Assembly: GCA_029465975.1 (NCBI GenBank)
Contig: CM055745.1
Coordinates: 3,270,204 to 3,334,203, forward strand
Direction: 5' to 3'
DNA from: Dallia pectoralis
Lineage: Eukaryota > Chordata > Actinopteri > Esociformes > Umbridae
Length of the DNA stretch: 64,000 bases
A program made the position numbers and the translations under genes. Positions 22,420 to 35,227 of the stretch are shown here, one piece after another; the first letter of the stretch is position 1; each line of letters opens with the position of its first letter. The notes under the pieces were generated by a model, which was given only the letters and a program-made list of their open reading frames with translations, made no database searches and was not told where the DNA came from.

Positions 22420-24848
22420 TGTACTGGGTGTTTCAGTATTACTGATGAGTCATTATTGTGTACTGAGCGTTTCAGTATTACTGATGAGTCATTATTGAGT
22501 ACTGGGTGTTTCAGTATTACTGATGAGTCATTATTGTGTACTGAGCGTTTCAGTATTACTGATGAGTCATTATTGAGTACTGGGTGTTTCAGTATTTCTG
22601 ATGAGTCATTATTGTGTACTGAGTGTTTCAGTATTACTGATGAGTCATTATTGAGTACTGGGTGTTTCAGTATTACTGATGAGTCATTATTGTGTACTGA
22701 GTGTTTCAGTATTACTGATGAGTCATTATTGAGTACTGGGTGTTTCAGTATTACTGATGAGTCATTATTGAGTACTGGGTGTTTCAGTATTACTGATGAG
22801 TCATTATTGTGTACTGAGTGTTTTAGTATTACTGATGAGTCATTATTGTGTACTGAGTGTTTCAGTATTACTGATGAGTCATTATTGTGTACTGGGTGTT
22901 TCAGTTTTACTGATGAGTCTGTACTGAGTTTCAGTATTACTGATGAGTTATTATTGTCAGTACTGATGAGTCATTATTGTGTTTTCAGTATTACTGATGA
23001 GTCATTATTGTGTACTGGGTGTTTCAGTATTACTGATGAGTCATTATTGTGTACTGAGTGTTTCAGTATTACTGATGAGTGTTTCAGTTTTACTGATGAG
23101 TCATTATTGTGTACTGGGTGTTTCAGTATTACTGATGAGTCATTATTGAGTACTGGGTGTTTCAGTATTACTGATGAGTCATTATTGTGTACTGAGTGTT
23201 TCAGTATTACTGATGAGTCATTATTGTGTACTGGGTGTTTCAGTATTACTGATGAGTTGTGTACTGAGTGTTTTAGTATTACTGATGAGTCATTATTGTG
23301 TACTGTTTCAGTATTACTGATGAGTCATTATTGTGTACTGAGTGTTTCAGTATTACTGATGAGTCATTATTGTGTACTGAGTGTTTCAGTATTACTGATG
23401 AGTCATTATTGTGTACTGGGTGTTTCAGTATTACTGATGAGTCATTATTGTGTACTGGGTGTTTCAGTATTACTGATGAGTCATTATTGTGTACTGAGTG
23501 TTTCAGTATTACTGATGAGTCATTATTGTGTACTGAGTGTTTCAGTATTACTGATGAGTCATTATTGTGTACTGTATTACTGAAGAGTGTTTCAGTATTA
23601 CTGATGAGTCATTATTGTGTACTGAGTGTTTCAGTATTACTGATGAGTCATTATTGTGTACTGGTGTTTCAGTATTACTGATGAGTCATTATTGTGGGTG
23701 TTTCAGTACTGTACTGAGTGTTTCAGTATTACTGATGAGTCATTATTGTGTACTGAGTGTTTCAGTATTACTGATGAGTCATTATTGTGTACTGAGTGTT
23801 TCAGTATTACTGATGAGTCATTATTGTGTACTGAGTGTTTCAGTATTACTGATGAGTCATTATTGTGTACTGTTTCAGTATTACTGATGAGTCATTATTG
23901 TGTACTGAGTGTTTCAGTATTACTGATGAGTCATTATTGTGTACTGAGTGTTTCAGTATTACTGATGAGTCATTATTGTGTACTGAGTGTTTCAGTATTA
24001 CTGATGAGTCATTATTGTGTACTGGGTGTTTCAGTATTACTGATGAGTCATTATTGTGTACTGGGTGTTTCAGTATTACTGATGAGTCATTATTGTGTAC
24101 TGGGTGTTTCAGTATTACTGATGAGTCATTATTGTGTACTGAGTGTTTCAGTATTACTGATGAGTCATTATTGTGTACTGGGTGTTTCAGTATTACTGAT
24201 GAGTCATTATTGTGTACTGAGTGTTTCAGTATTACTGATGAGTCATTATTGTGTACTGAGTGTTTCAGTATTACTGATGAGTCATTATTGTGTACTGAGT
24301 GTTTCAGTATTACTGATGAGTCATTATTGTGTACTGATGAGTACTAGTGTTTCAGTATTACTGATGAGTCAGTGTTTCAGTATTACTGATGAGTCATTAT
24401 TGTGTACTGGGTGTTTCAGTATTACTGATGAGTTATTATTATGTACTGGGTGTTTCAGTATTACTGATGAGTCATTATTGAGTACTGAGTGTTTCAGTAT
24501 TACTGATGAGTCATTATTGTGTACTGAGTGTTTCAGTATTACTGATGAGTCATTATTGAGTACTGAGTGTTTCAGTATTACTGATGAGTCATTATTGAGT
24601 ACTGAGTGTTTCAGTACTACTGATGAGTCATTATTGTGTACTGAGTGTTTCAGTATTACTGATGAGTCATTATTGTGTACTGAGTGTTTCAGTATTACTG
24701 ATGAGTCATTATTGTGTACTGAGTGTTTCAGTATTACTGATGAGTCATTATTGTGTACTGAGTGTTTCAGTATTACTGATGAGTCATTATTGTGTACTGA
24801 GTGTTTCAGTATTACTGATGAGTCATTATTGTGTACTGGGTGTTTCAG
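22420..24848. repeat. 39-bp minisatellite, about 62 copies, each with an AP-1 consensus
   Basis: Unit tactgagtgtttcagtatta followed by ctgatgagtcattattgtg; 39-bp spacing was checked at 22451 and 22490. Almost every unit contains ATGAGTCAT, the full palindromic AP-1 (TRE) site, and the inverted repeat CAGTA-T-TACTG. Variants are gag or ggg before tgtttc, gtg or gag at the unit end, and several shortened units (near 22915-22990, 23255, 23570 and 24330). Thirteen codons per unit gives CFSITDESLLCTE open frames, judged non-coding. Confidence 0.96.
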
Positions 24849-25794
<946 letters not shown>

Positions 25795-26029
25795 TACCGG
25801 AAAGTGTTGCTGTTTCTTTTAAAACCAGATATTGCAGGGAGTGATATTTATTACCTACTAGCCTGTAATGGCAGTCGTGAAAGTGTTTCTGAGTGTGTTT
25901 ACCACTATGTGGGCGTTACCCTACTGGGTATCAGAGACACATCTCCCCTTCACTTTAATGTTCTGTTGTGTCTCTATGTTACCATTATCTCGGTGTCTGT
26001 TTCCTCTTATTCTGTCAGTGTAATCACTT

Positions 26030-27600
26030 TGCCTCTAATATCTCCATGTTGTCAGTTTGGTTCTATTATGTCTGCTGTCTGTGTGTCTCTAATATCTCCA
26101 TGTTTCAGTTTCTATTATGTCTGCTGTCTGTGTGTCTCTAATATCTCCATGTTTCAGTTTCTATTATGTCTGCTGTCTGTGTGTCTCTAATATCTCCATG
26201 TTTCAGTTTCTATTATGTCTGCTGTCTGTGTGTCTCTAATATCTCCATGTTTCAGTTTCTATTATGTCTGCTGTCTGTGTGTCTCTAATATCTCCATGTT
26301 TCAGTTTCTATTATGTCTGCTGTCTGTGTGTCTCTAATATCTCCATGTTTCAGTTTCTATTATGTCTGCTGTCTGTGTGTCTCTAATATCTCCATGTTGT
26401 CAGTTTGGTTCTATTATGTCTGCTGTCTGTGTGTCTCTAATATCTCCATGTTTCAGTTTCTATTATGTCTGCTGTCTGTTTGCCTCTAATATCTCCATGT
26501 TTCAGTTTCTATTATGTCTGCTGTCTGTTTGCCTCTAATATCTCCATGTTTCAGTTTCTATTATGTCTGCTGTCTGTTTGCCTCTAATATCTCCATGTTT
26601 CAGTTTCTATTATGTCTGCTGTCTGTGTGTCTCTAATATCTCCATGTTTCAGTTTCTATTATGTCTGCTGTCTGTGTGTCTCTAATATCTCCATGTTTCA
26701 GTTTCTATTATGTCTGCTGTCTGTGTGTCTCTAATATCTCCATGTTTCAGTTTCTATTATGTCTCCTGTCTGTGTGTCTCTAATATCTCCATGTTTCAGT
26801 TTCTATTATGTCTGCTGTCTGTTTGCCTCTAATATCTCCATGTTTCAGTTTCTATTATGTCTGCTGTCTGTTTGCCTCTAATATCTCCATGTTTCAGTTT
26901 CTATTATGTCTGCTGTCTGTGTGTCTCTAATATCTCCATGTTTCAGTTTCTATTATGTCTGCTGTCTGTGTGTCTCTAATATCTCCATGTTTCAGTTTCT
27001 ATTATGTCTGCTGTCTGTGTGTCTCTAATATCTCCATGTTTCAGTTTCTATTATGTCTGCTGTCTGTTTGCCTCTAATATCTCCATGTTTCAGTTTCTAT
27101 TATGTCTGCTGTCTGTTTGCCTCTAATATCTCCATGTTTCAGTTTCTATTATGTCTGCTGTCTGTTTGCCTCTAATATCTCCATGTTTCAGTTTCTATTA
27201 TGTCTGCTGTCTGTTTGCCTCTAATATCTCCATGTTTCAGTTTCTATTATGTCTGCTGTCTGTGTGTCTCTAATATCTCCATGTTTCAGTTTCTATTATG
27301 TCTGCTGTCTGTTTGCCTCTAATATCTCCATGTTTCAGTTTCTATTATGTCTGCTGTCTGTTTGCCTCTAATATCTCCATGTTTCAGTTTCTATTATGTC
27401 TGCTGTCTGTGTGTCTCTAATATCTCCATGTTTCAGTTTCTATTATGTCTGCTGTCTGTTTGCCTCTAATATCTCCATGTTTCAGTTTCTATTATGTCTG
27501 CTGTCTGTTTGTCTCTAATATCTCCATGTTTCAGTTTCTATTATGTCTGCTGTCTGTGTGTCTCTAATATCTCCATGTTGTCAGTTTCTATGCTGTCTGT
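26030..27600. repeat. 49-bp minisatellite, about 32 copies, each with an ISRE-like motif
   Basis: Unit tctctaatatctccatgttt followed by cagtttctattatgtctgct and gtctgtgtg. Two unit types alternate in blocks, ending gtgtgtctc or gtttgcctc. Three copies (near 26050, 26395 and 27578) carry the longer ttgtcagttt form. TTTCAGTTTC, whose complement is GAAACTGAAA, occurs in nearly every unit and matches the IRF-binding core GAAANNGAAA. Confidence 0.95.
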
Positions 27601-28745
27601 TGGCCTCTAATATCTCCATGTTGAATGTTTGTATCTGTTAACTCTTTGATAATTTGAATCTCAATACATGGCGGTTTGTCCTGCCTCTGGAGGGACATAT
27701 CTGAGTGGGTTGGGACTATTTGACTGTGGCGTCGCCCCCCTTCCATCAGAACCATATGGAGAGTGACAGTCAGAGTGCTAACGAGCTCCCAATAATAGGT
27801 GACCCAGACGATGTGTGGTTCGACGTCTGCCGCACGGCTGACAGACACACAGGTGCCTGAGAATCCCTGTGAGCCGCAATGACTGTCAGCCGATTAATGA
27901 CCAGTCACATTGGGTTTATATTGGCCAGTCGGCACGTCACATTTGTTCCCTTTCTACAGCCCTGCTATTGTGCTGATATGGAACAGAAGAATGACCAGGT
28001 GTGACAATGGCAATTTGTTCTGCTGGCTAGAACAGGCCAGTGCTCTGCGGTATGGGAGCTTCAGTGGCTGTAATTTTCCTATCAAGTCCTGAGTGGATAT
28101 CGAGATGACCAACTCCTCTGATTATAGCCCCGTTGCTCTCAGGAGCTGACTCAATCAGCACCCACACACATTTCTCTCCCCGCTTTCGCCGTGCGCCGGC
28201 TGACAAGCAAACGCATCGAACTGTCTGCTTAGACGTTAGAGGTTATCAGATCCATCGCCGGTGGAGTAACAGACCGATGAAATGAAGACAACGAACAAGG
28301 TAGTGGAAGACAGAGAGGCGAACGGAGGAACGTCTCTGTCTGCCGTTGTTCCTTTATTCAGCTCCGTGTGCGTTGTGCGTTTTCTCCCTTCATTTCTGCT
28401 CGGCAGGTTCTTAATTCTAGTCTCCAGTCCACCGACAGCAGAGGGGGAAAACAAGCCCTGAACTTCTGAAGAAATTCAAGTGTAGAAATGGCTGCCCTCA
28501 AATGTATTCTTCACAAGGCTCGCTGTTAGAGAGTCGTATTAGAATTGGCATCCAGCCCTCCGGTTCTTTCAGGCACTTAGTCACTAATCATTGCTGCTGT
28601 CTGGCAGCCCGGAGAAGCTGCATGATTAGTGACTCTTAAGTGTGCTGCCAAAACGTCACACCTCAGAAGTACACACTAGTCTAAGTCATAGTGCACTCAG
28701 GATAGTCAAGGTGAGCTGCATTATATGCGCCTTTAATCACTGCCA
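27601..28745. other. single-copy intron
   Basis: About 1.1 kb with balanced base composition. I see no exon, transposon or RNA gene. Whether it is conserved cannot be judged from one sequence. Confidence 0.55.
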
Positions 28746-28824
28746 GGTTTGTGTGTGTGTGTGTGCGTCTGTGCGTGTGCGTGCGTCCGTGCATGCGTGG
28801 GTGTGTGTGTATGTGTGTGTGTCT

Positions 28825-28855
<31 letters not shown>

Positions 28856-29095
28856 CGTTTTTGTATGGGTGTGTGTGTGTGTCTGTGTGTGTGTGTGTGT
28901 GCGTTTGCGTTTGTGTATGGGTGTGTGTGTGTGTGTGTGTGTGTGCGTTTTTGTATGGGTGTGTGTGTCTGTGTGTGTGTGTGTGTGTGTGTGTATGCGT
29001 TTGTGTGTGGGTGTGTGTGTGTCTGTGTGTCTGTGTGTGTGTGTATGGGTGTGGGTGTGTATGGGTGTGTGTCTGTGTGTGTGTGCGCGGAGGTG
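28746..29095. repeat. degenerate GT-rich microsatellite with tgtatgggtgtgtg duplications
   Basis: GT repeats interrupted by GC, CT and TATGGG. The block gcgtttttgtatgggtgtgt recurs (about 28856 and 28946), so larger segments were duplicated inside it. Cys/Val frames are artefacts. Confidence 0.92.
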
Positions 29096-29676
29096 CGTTC
29101 GTGCGGCTCTTAATCATTGCGCTAATTCAATGTTATGTTGTTATTTAAAATGGCTGTTCGTGTGGCTGGGTTCCACCCTGAATAAACCTACAGTAAATCA
29201 GACGGGGGCCCTGGAGCTGGTTCTCTGCCATTCTACCCACACGGGTGCCACATACGTCCCCCAGGGCGGGCGCGCGGGCCGACCCTGAGACGGAGCGGCA
29301 CCAGGCGGGTATCAATATGCAACACACCTCTAGAAATCTACTCGGTTGGCACGGCGTAAAAAACACAGGATAAATTACTGCCTATTTCTGCATTTATTTT
29401 CTAGAGGCTTGGCCGATCTGCGGCCTGCATGTTAGATATGGACTCATGTCATTAAGCTGGCCGGGAGTTTGCGATGATTGCTGTCCCTTGGCTTTGCTCT
29501 AGTAGAAGGGCCGGTTTAGGAGGCGAACAGAGGAGACGGCAACGGGGCCCGTCTGATGGGATTTCATGTTGAGTAGGAGTCAGCGTTTCCCTCCAGCTGC
29601 TGGGGACAAATACAACATTATTTCTGTCACATGAGGCACTAATGAACAAGGACCCCATGCGGCTCTCAGACAGATG
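29096..29676. other. single-copy intron, GC-richer
   Basis: About 580 bp with CpG sites and higher GC than its surroundings. No coding exon recognised. Confidence 0.5.
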
Positions 29677-30913
29677 TTGGAGACTCGTGCATACAGCAGT
29701 GTAGCCAATCAGCAACCTGAACACACAATCTGCGGTTCCCAGTGCATTCTGGGTTGGAGACTCGTGCATACAGCAGTGTAGCCAATCAGCAACCTGAACA
29801 CGCAATCTGCAGTTCCCAGTGCATTCTGGGTTAGAGACTCGTGCATACAGCAGTGTAGCCAATCAGCAACCTGAACACACAATCTGCGGTTCCCAGTGCA
29901 TTCTGGGTTGGAGACTCGTGCATACAGCAGTGTAGCCAATCAGCAACCTAAACACACATTCTGCACTTCCCAGTGCATTCTGGGTTGGAGACTCGTGCAT
30001 ACAGCAGTGTAGCCAATCAGCAACCTGAACACACAATCTGCAGTTCCCAGTGCATTCTGGGTTAGAGACTCGTGCATACAGCAGTGTAGCCAATCAGCAA
30101 CCTGAACACACCACCTGCGGTTCCCAGTGCATTCTGGGTTGGAGACTCGTGCATACAGCAGTGTAGCCAATCAGCAACCTAAACACACATTCTGCAGTTC
30201 CCAGTGCATTCTGGGTTAGAGACTCGTGCATACAGCAGTGTAGCCAATCAGCAACCTAAACACACATTCTGCAGTTCCCAGTGCATTCTGGGTTAGAGAC
30301 TCGTGCATACAGCAGTGTAGCCAATCAGCAACCTGAACACACATTCTGCAGTTCCCAGTGCATTCTGGGTTAGAGACTCGTGCATACAGCAGTGTAGCCA
30401 ATCAGCAACCTGAACACACATTCTGCAGTTCCCAGTGCATTCTGGGTTAGAGACTCGTGCATACAGCAGTGTAGCCAATCAGCAACCTGAACACACATTC
30501 TGCAGTTCCCAGTGCATTCTGGGTTGGAGACTCGTGCATACAGCAGTGTAGCCAATCAGCAACCTTAAACACACATTCTGCAGTTCCCAGTGCATTTTGG
30601 GTTGGAGACTCGTGCATACAGCAGTGTAGCCAATCAGCAACCTGAACACACATTCTGCAGTTCCCAGTGCATTCTGGGTTGGAGACTTGTGCATACAGCA
30701 GTGTAGCCAATCAGCAACCTGAACACACATTCTGCAGTTCCCAGTGCATTCTGGGTTGGAGACTCGTGCATACAGCAGTGTAGCCAATCAGCAACCTGAA
30801 CACACATTCTGCAGTTCCCAGTGCATTCTGGGTTGGAGACTCGTGCATACAGCAGTGTAGCCAATCAGCAACCTGAACACACATTCTGCACTTCCAAGTG
30901 CATTGCATTCTGG
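29677..30913. repeat. 77-bp minisatellite, 16 copies, each with NF-Y and ZNF143-like sites
   Basis: The unit begins ttggagactcgtgcatacag, continues cagtgtagccaatcagcaac, and ends with ttcccagtgcattctggg. AGCCAATCAG is a perfect NF-Y CCAAT box. The complement of the end, CCCAGAATGCACTGGG, closely matches the ZNF143 (Staf) core. Only a few positions vary between copies, and one copy has an extra base (accttaaacac near 30560). Minus-strand frames reading MATLLYARVSNPECTGN are repeat artefacts. Confidence 0.96.
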
Positions 30914-31240
30914 ATTTCAAATGCAGTGAATTGTTATTGCATAATTCAAGAGAAAATAATCCATGAATGTATGAGGCAAGATAGCCACAGACCGGTCAGG
31001 GTGGTCAGGTGGTCGTAGGTTATTGCTGATCCACGTATACTTTTTTTTCATGTGTCCTAGAATGTCTCAGTCCAGGAAAGTGTCAGGTAAAAGCTGAACG
31101 TTTTCTCTCTACTGTAGGGTCAGGCCAGGATTTGCCTTGAAGCACGGGGAGAAATATTGCCACTCAAGCAGAAATAATGTGGGCAAATCACCTCGCTATT
31201 GGACAATTTACCGAGCAGGCCAGAAAGTAAAGGCAATCCA
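30914..31240. other. single-copy intron
   Basis: Nothing recognised in about 330 bp between two repeats. Confidence 0.5.
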
Positions 31241-31371
31241 TGGCTTTTGTGTACATGTATGTTTGGGTGTGTATGTATGTGTGTGTGTGTGTGTCTGTAT
31301 GTGTGTGTGAGTGTGTGTCTGTATGTGTGTGTGAGTGTATGTATGTATGTATTTGCGTGTGTGTGTCTGTA

Positions 31372-31404
<33 letters not shown>

Positions 31405-31495
31405 ATGTGTGTGTCTGTATGTGTGTGTGAGTATATGTATGTATGTATTTGCGTGTGTGTGTATGTGTGTGTGTGTCTGTTTGTATATATACCAT
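31241..31495. repeat. degenerate GT/GTAT microsatellite
   Basis: GT-rich with tgtatgtatgtatttgcgtg duplicated at about 31337 and 31436. Open frames on both strands are low-complexity. Confidence 0.92.
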
Positions 31496-32235
31496 TTAGA
31501 CTACACAAATGGGGACAAAAAAACCTCTGTCCTTTTCCCGTTTAGAAAGAGGCAAATTCTTTGTCTTAATTCTCAGGCTCAGGTTAGTTGTTTCTGTCCT
31601 CCGAGTTGGAATTCAGTTTGGCATTCGGGTTTAACTCTAGGCTCAGGGTAATTACTGGATTTAGTTTGTAAATTTGGTGCTAACATTTGGGTTTGGGGTA
31701 ATGTGTTACTGTAAAGTTATCGACCGTTTTAGACCGGTCGTGTGCGTCCTGTACAAAAGAGAAAGAGATGGAGAGAACGCCGCTTTAAGTGATCACTCGC
31801 AGACATATTCTTATGACACCGATCAACACGCACCCCGTGGTAAAGACATTAACCTAATTTGCATAATGTGTTTTTAACGCGCCTTTAATGACCTTAAAAG
31901 AAGGCTAATGATGTGTCTCTGTGTTTGTAAACGCTGTGCAGTCTCATTTTGGGTTGCCACGGCGAGGGGACGCACCAGGCGCCGAAACCTCGTCTCACGG
32001 AGGCTGTTCTTAATGCCCGGCACATAAAGACAGGAGATTTACAGCATCGCTTAGACGCTTACTGTAGGTCGAGAACAGGAGCGTGGCGGAAGTGTCCCCC
32101 CCTGCTGTGTATTTTAACTAGTGAATGTGTTCAGTGGCCCTGATCCGTATGTGTTAGGACTGAGACAGAAATAGCGGGCGTGTTTACGCAGTATTTCTGT
32201 GAGGCCCCTTTTCCACAATGTGATGCTGGTAGACA
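31496..32235. other. single-copy intron
   Basis: About 740 bp with no gene or transposon recognised. Confidence 0.5.
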
Positions 32236-32365
32236 GTTGTTCTCAAAAGTATTCACCCCCCCCGATTGGACCTTTCCATGTGCTATCGTGTCACCATGAA
32301 TTCAAAATGGATTTTATTAGGGGTTTATTCAGGAGCCAGCAAAATTTGAGTGCCACTGTAAGTTA
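32236..32365. mobile_element. probable DNA-transposon terminal fragment
   Basis: ctcaaaagtattcacccccc, then a decayed AT-rich stretch with caaaatggattttatta, resembles a repeat end common in salmoniform genomes as I remember it. The sequence is short and diverged; no coding part is present. Confidence 0.45.
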
Positions 32366-32389
32366 GGCTAACAGACAATTATGACAGGT

Positions 32390-32630
32390 GGAGGACAGCA
32401 AGACAGACAAGATTGAATAGCGGATGGTGAGACAGGCCAGGTAGAAAGACAGGCCAGATGGAGAGACAGGCTAGATTGAGAGACTTGAAAACAGAAAGAA
32501 AGACAGATAGAGAGACTGGCCAGATAGAAAGACAGACAGATAGAGAGACAGGCCAGAAAGAAAGACAGACAGATAGACAGGCCAGATAGAAAGACAGACA
32601 GGAGAGAGAGAGAAAGCCAGACTGAGACAC
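32390..32630. repeat. GACA/GATA-rich tetranucleotide-type repeat
   Basis: Loose repeats of agacaggccagatagaaaga and agacagacagatagagagac. The minus-strand Cys/Leu/Ser frame is an artefact. Confidence 0.85.
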
Positions 32631-33578
32631 ACCATACAGGCAGGACAGGGAGATCAGACAGAAATAACAGTTAAGATTTTATTAAATGTTTTATGATAGA
32701 AGTCAACTTGTGTATTCAAACCCTGGTTTTATTTAGGGTACCTTCATGTAATATAAAACAGCTGGCAACATTGCTATAAAGCACACCATCGCATATTGTG
32801 TGTTAATCCTTTAATGAAAGGAACCTCTCCTCCCTGGGATTCGTTATCCTCTGGCATTTTCCATCCCTTTAAAATAATCAAACGTCAATTACGGTCTTTA
32901 TTAGACGTTTTAGTCTAAATTGTGTGCTGTAAAAATCCCATTTGGTCGGTTTCCAATATATTGAACATGTTTTTTAGTATCATAAGAGAGATTGGTGGGT
33001 TTGTTGGGCTTTCTACTCTGTTTTCCAGCTTAATTTTCCATCTCATTCACTGGGAATGGTACCGCGGCCGGCGAGTACACATCCTACCTGCACGTGATCC
33101 ACTTACACGTCATCCACAAGAAATTGTCAAGATTAGCCAGCCCCTCTATGTACCTGTCTCCATCTGCCCAACTAAGAAGCTCAATATCATGTCCACTTAC
33201 CCCATAAATACACTCCAGATGCCCCATTAAAATACACAGACCTAGTGGGCATTAACGTTTACGTAACTTACAAGATGCACTTATAAAGAGAGGCTTGCGG
33301 TACTGCGATGAAACTCGGACTCCTTGGGATTACCGCGTTACTTTTAGGTTTGGGTAGTGACCGGTTGGTTACATGTAATGGGGGTGCAATCAGCTGAGGT
33401 TTCAGCAGATTCTAATTCCTTCTTTTTGTAGCAGTGTGCCTGAACTTGTTGTCATTTGTGCACATGTTCCTTGTAGCAGGGAAGAAAATTGCATTACGAT
33501 TATTCTACAGGAAACATGATACCTTAGATGAACTGCTCACTGCAGAGCCTTGGAGGTGACCTGAATCATATATTTTTT
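32631..33578. other. single-copy intron
   Basis: About 950 bp without recognised features. Short open frames lack motifs or splice context. Confidence 0.5.
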
Positions 33579-33629
33579 AACTCGTGGCCACAACTTACTT
33601 ACGAGATAAGTAAGTCGTGGCCACGAGTT
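33579..33629. repeat. 51-bp near-perfect palindrome
   Basis: Arms of 23 bp beginning aactcgtggccacaacttac pair with taagtcgtggccacgagtt, with one mismatch around a loop of about 5 nt. It shares its core with the palindrome at 33877-33928, suggesting ends of one foldback or MITE-like element spanning about 33570-33930. Confidence 0.88.
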
Positions 33630-33876
33630 AGCACTTCCTGTCTATATAGGCCTTTATCGCATCACAATAGAAAGCCGGAAGTAGCCGCCAATAACTGCTG
33701 AAGCAGTGTACTGCATCTTTTGGTTATTGCGTTCAACATCACTGCCTGTTATCGCTCGACTACTTCGCTGACGCATTTCCCAAAAGTTTGGTCAAGACGA
33801 TGTTGTGTGGCTTGTGAATAGGGTTGCCACTCGTCCCTGTAAATACAAAATCGTCCGGTATTTACCTCGGTGAAGA

Positions 33877-33928
33877 TTATCACTGGGATAAGTAAGTCGT
33901 GGCCACAACTTACTTATCCCAGTGATAA
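33877..33928. repeat. 52-bp near-perfect palindrome
   Basis: ttatcactgggataagtaag reads into a centre at gtggccac and back out as cttacttatcccagtgataa. There is one mismatched pair and essentially no loop. It is the partner of the palindrome about 300 bp upstream. Confidence 0.9.
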
Positions 33929-33929
33929 G

Positions 33930-35227
33930 TTACAAAATAAGATACTCCGTAGCTCACAGCTGCAGGAAGATATTTGTATTTGGGAGTTTGTAGTGTATAA
34001 ATCAGTATTTTATAATTCGACTAACACACTCGACTTATCTCAATTAGAGCCAAATACAATTTGTGTGGAAGACGTGATATAATCTCCACACATGGGGAAA
34101 AAATCGGGGAAAATTCAATCGTAAATGAAAAATAAGAGCCAATGTGAAATATACACACATACTGTACAATAGTTACACAACCATATTATAAGGCGCACAT
34201 GTTACCAAATAAATGTTGCGCCGGCCTGAGTGATGTAGAGAAAACGTAGCGTACTTGTCAGTTATGGCTCACGCTAATAATGTTAATCTAAAATTAGCTA
34301 CTTTGTAAACCAGTTAAAAATAGTGTTGAAATTGCGTTTTAGCCTGTACAGATTCAACTGTATGTTCCATCTTCTATTGTATGTAGAAATTAGCAAAAGG
34401 CTAAATGACAGCAACCAACTACAAAACTATAATTCATGAATACGTAATATATCCATAGATGGCAGTTCTCATTTAAAACAAGATTAATAGCCATTGCTAG
34501 TTTACCCATTAGTTTCAGAGTCAATTTCCCTTGTACGGATTGTGGCCACAATGCAACAAACCTCTTTATATTCGGTGTGTGCTGTCCAAATTGTGCCTCT
34601 CCTGACAGAGCCTCAGATCAAATTTAATCCACAGCAATTGTTTCGAGGCTATTGAATTTCTGCGGCTAAATGAAGCTCTCTGGTGTGGTATTTAGAATGA
34701 GACAATACAAACATTACTGTTAGAAGCGATCAGCAACAGATTACATTTTGGAAATCATTCGTCCAGTTCTGACCTTACATAACAGCTTTTTGATGTTTGC
34801 CTAGTTAATATCAATAAGGTAATAACAAATTGTGATACGGAATAATTATAAACAGGAAACGTGTTATTTTCACCAGTAACCGTTCAGTCCGGCTCTGTTT
34901 CCAGCAATGGGCTTTGGATACACAACATAAAATCAGTACACAACCCCCTAGTGGTAAAAGTAAGAACTGGCATTGAATCACTTGACAGAAATACTTGGCC
35001 ATAATAGAGAAAAACGATAGCAAAATGTATTACACACAATATAGGCATCAAATTATAACAAATAAATAAAGTAAATGCAGAAATTGTTGGAAAGAATATG
35101 CTTGGTTGATGATTTAACAATGTAAGACTAAATGGTGACACTAGTTGGATAGTTAAGATTACCATGTGTAGATCTGTATATACTCTTATTATTAACTAAC
35201 GATCAATTAATGAATAACATGTCTTGC
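33930..35227. other. AT-rich single-copy intron
   Basis: About 1.3 kb. No coding exon, RNA gene or tandem repeat recognised. Confidence 0.55.

Noticed and set aside
29452..30920. Minus-strand repeat peptides and a CRISPR-like look of regularly spaced repeats
   Set aside because: The 77-bp units are contiguous with no unique spacers, so not a CRISPR array; the genome is eukaryotic and the frames follow the unit length.
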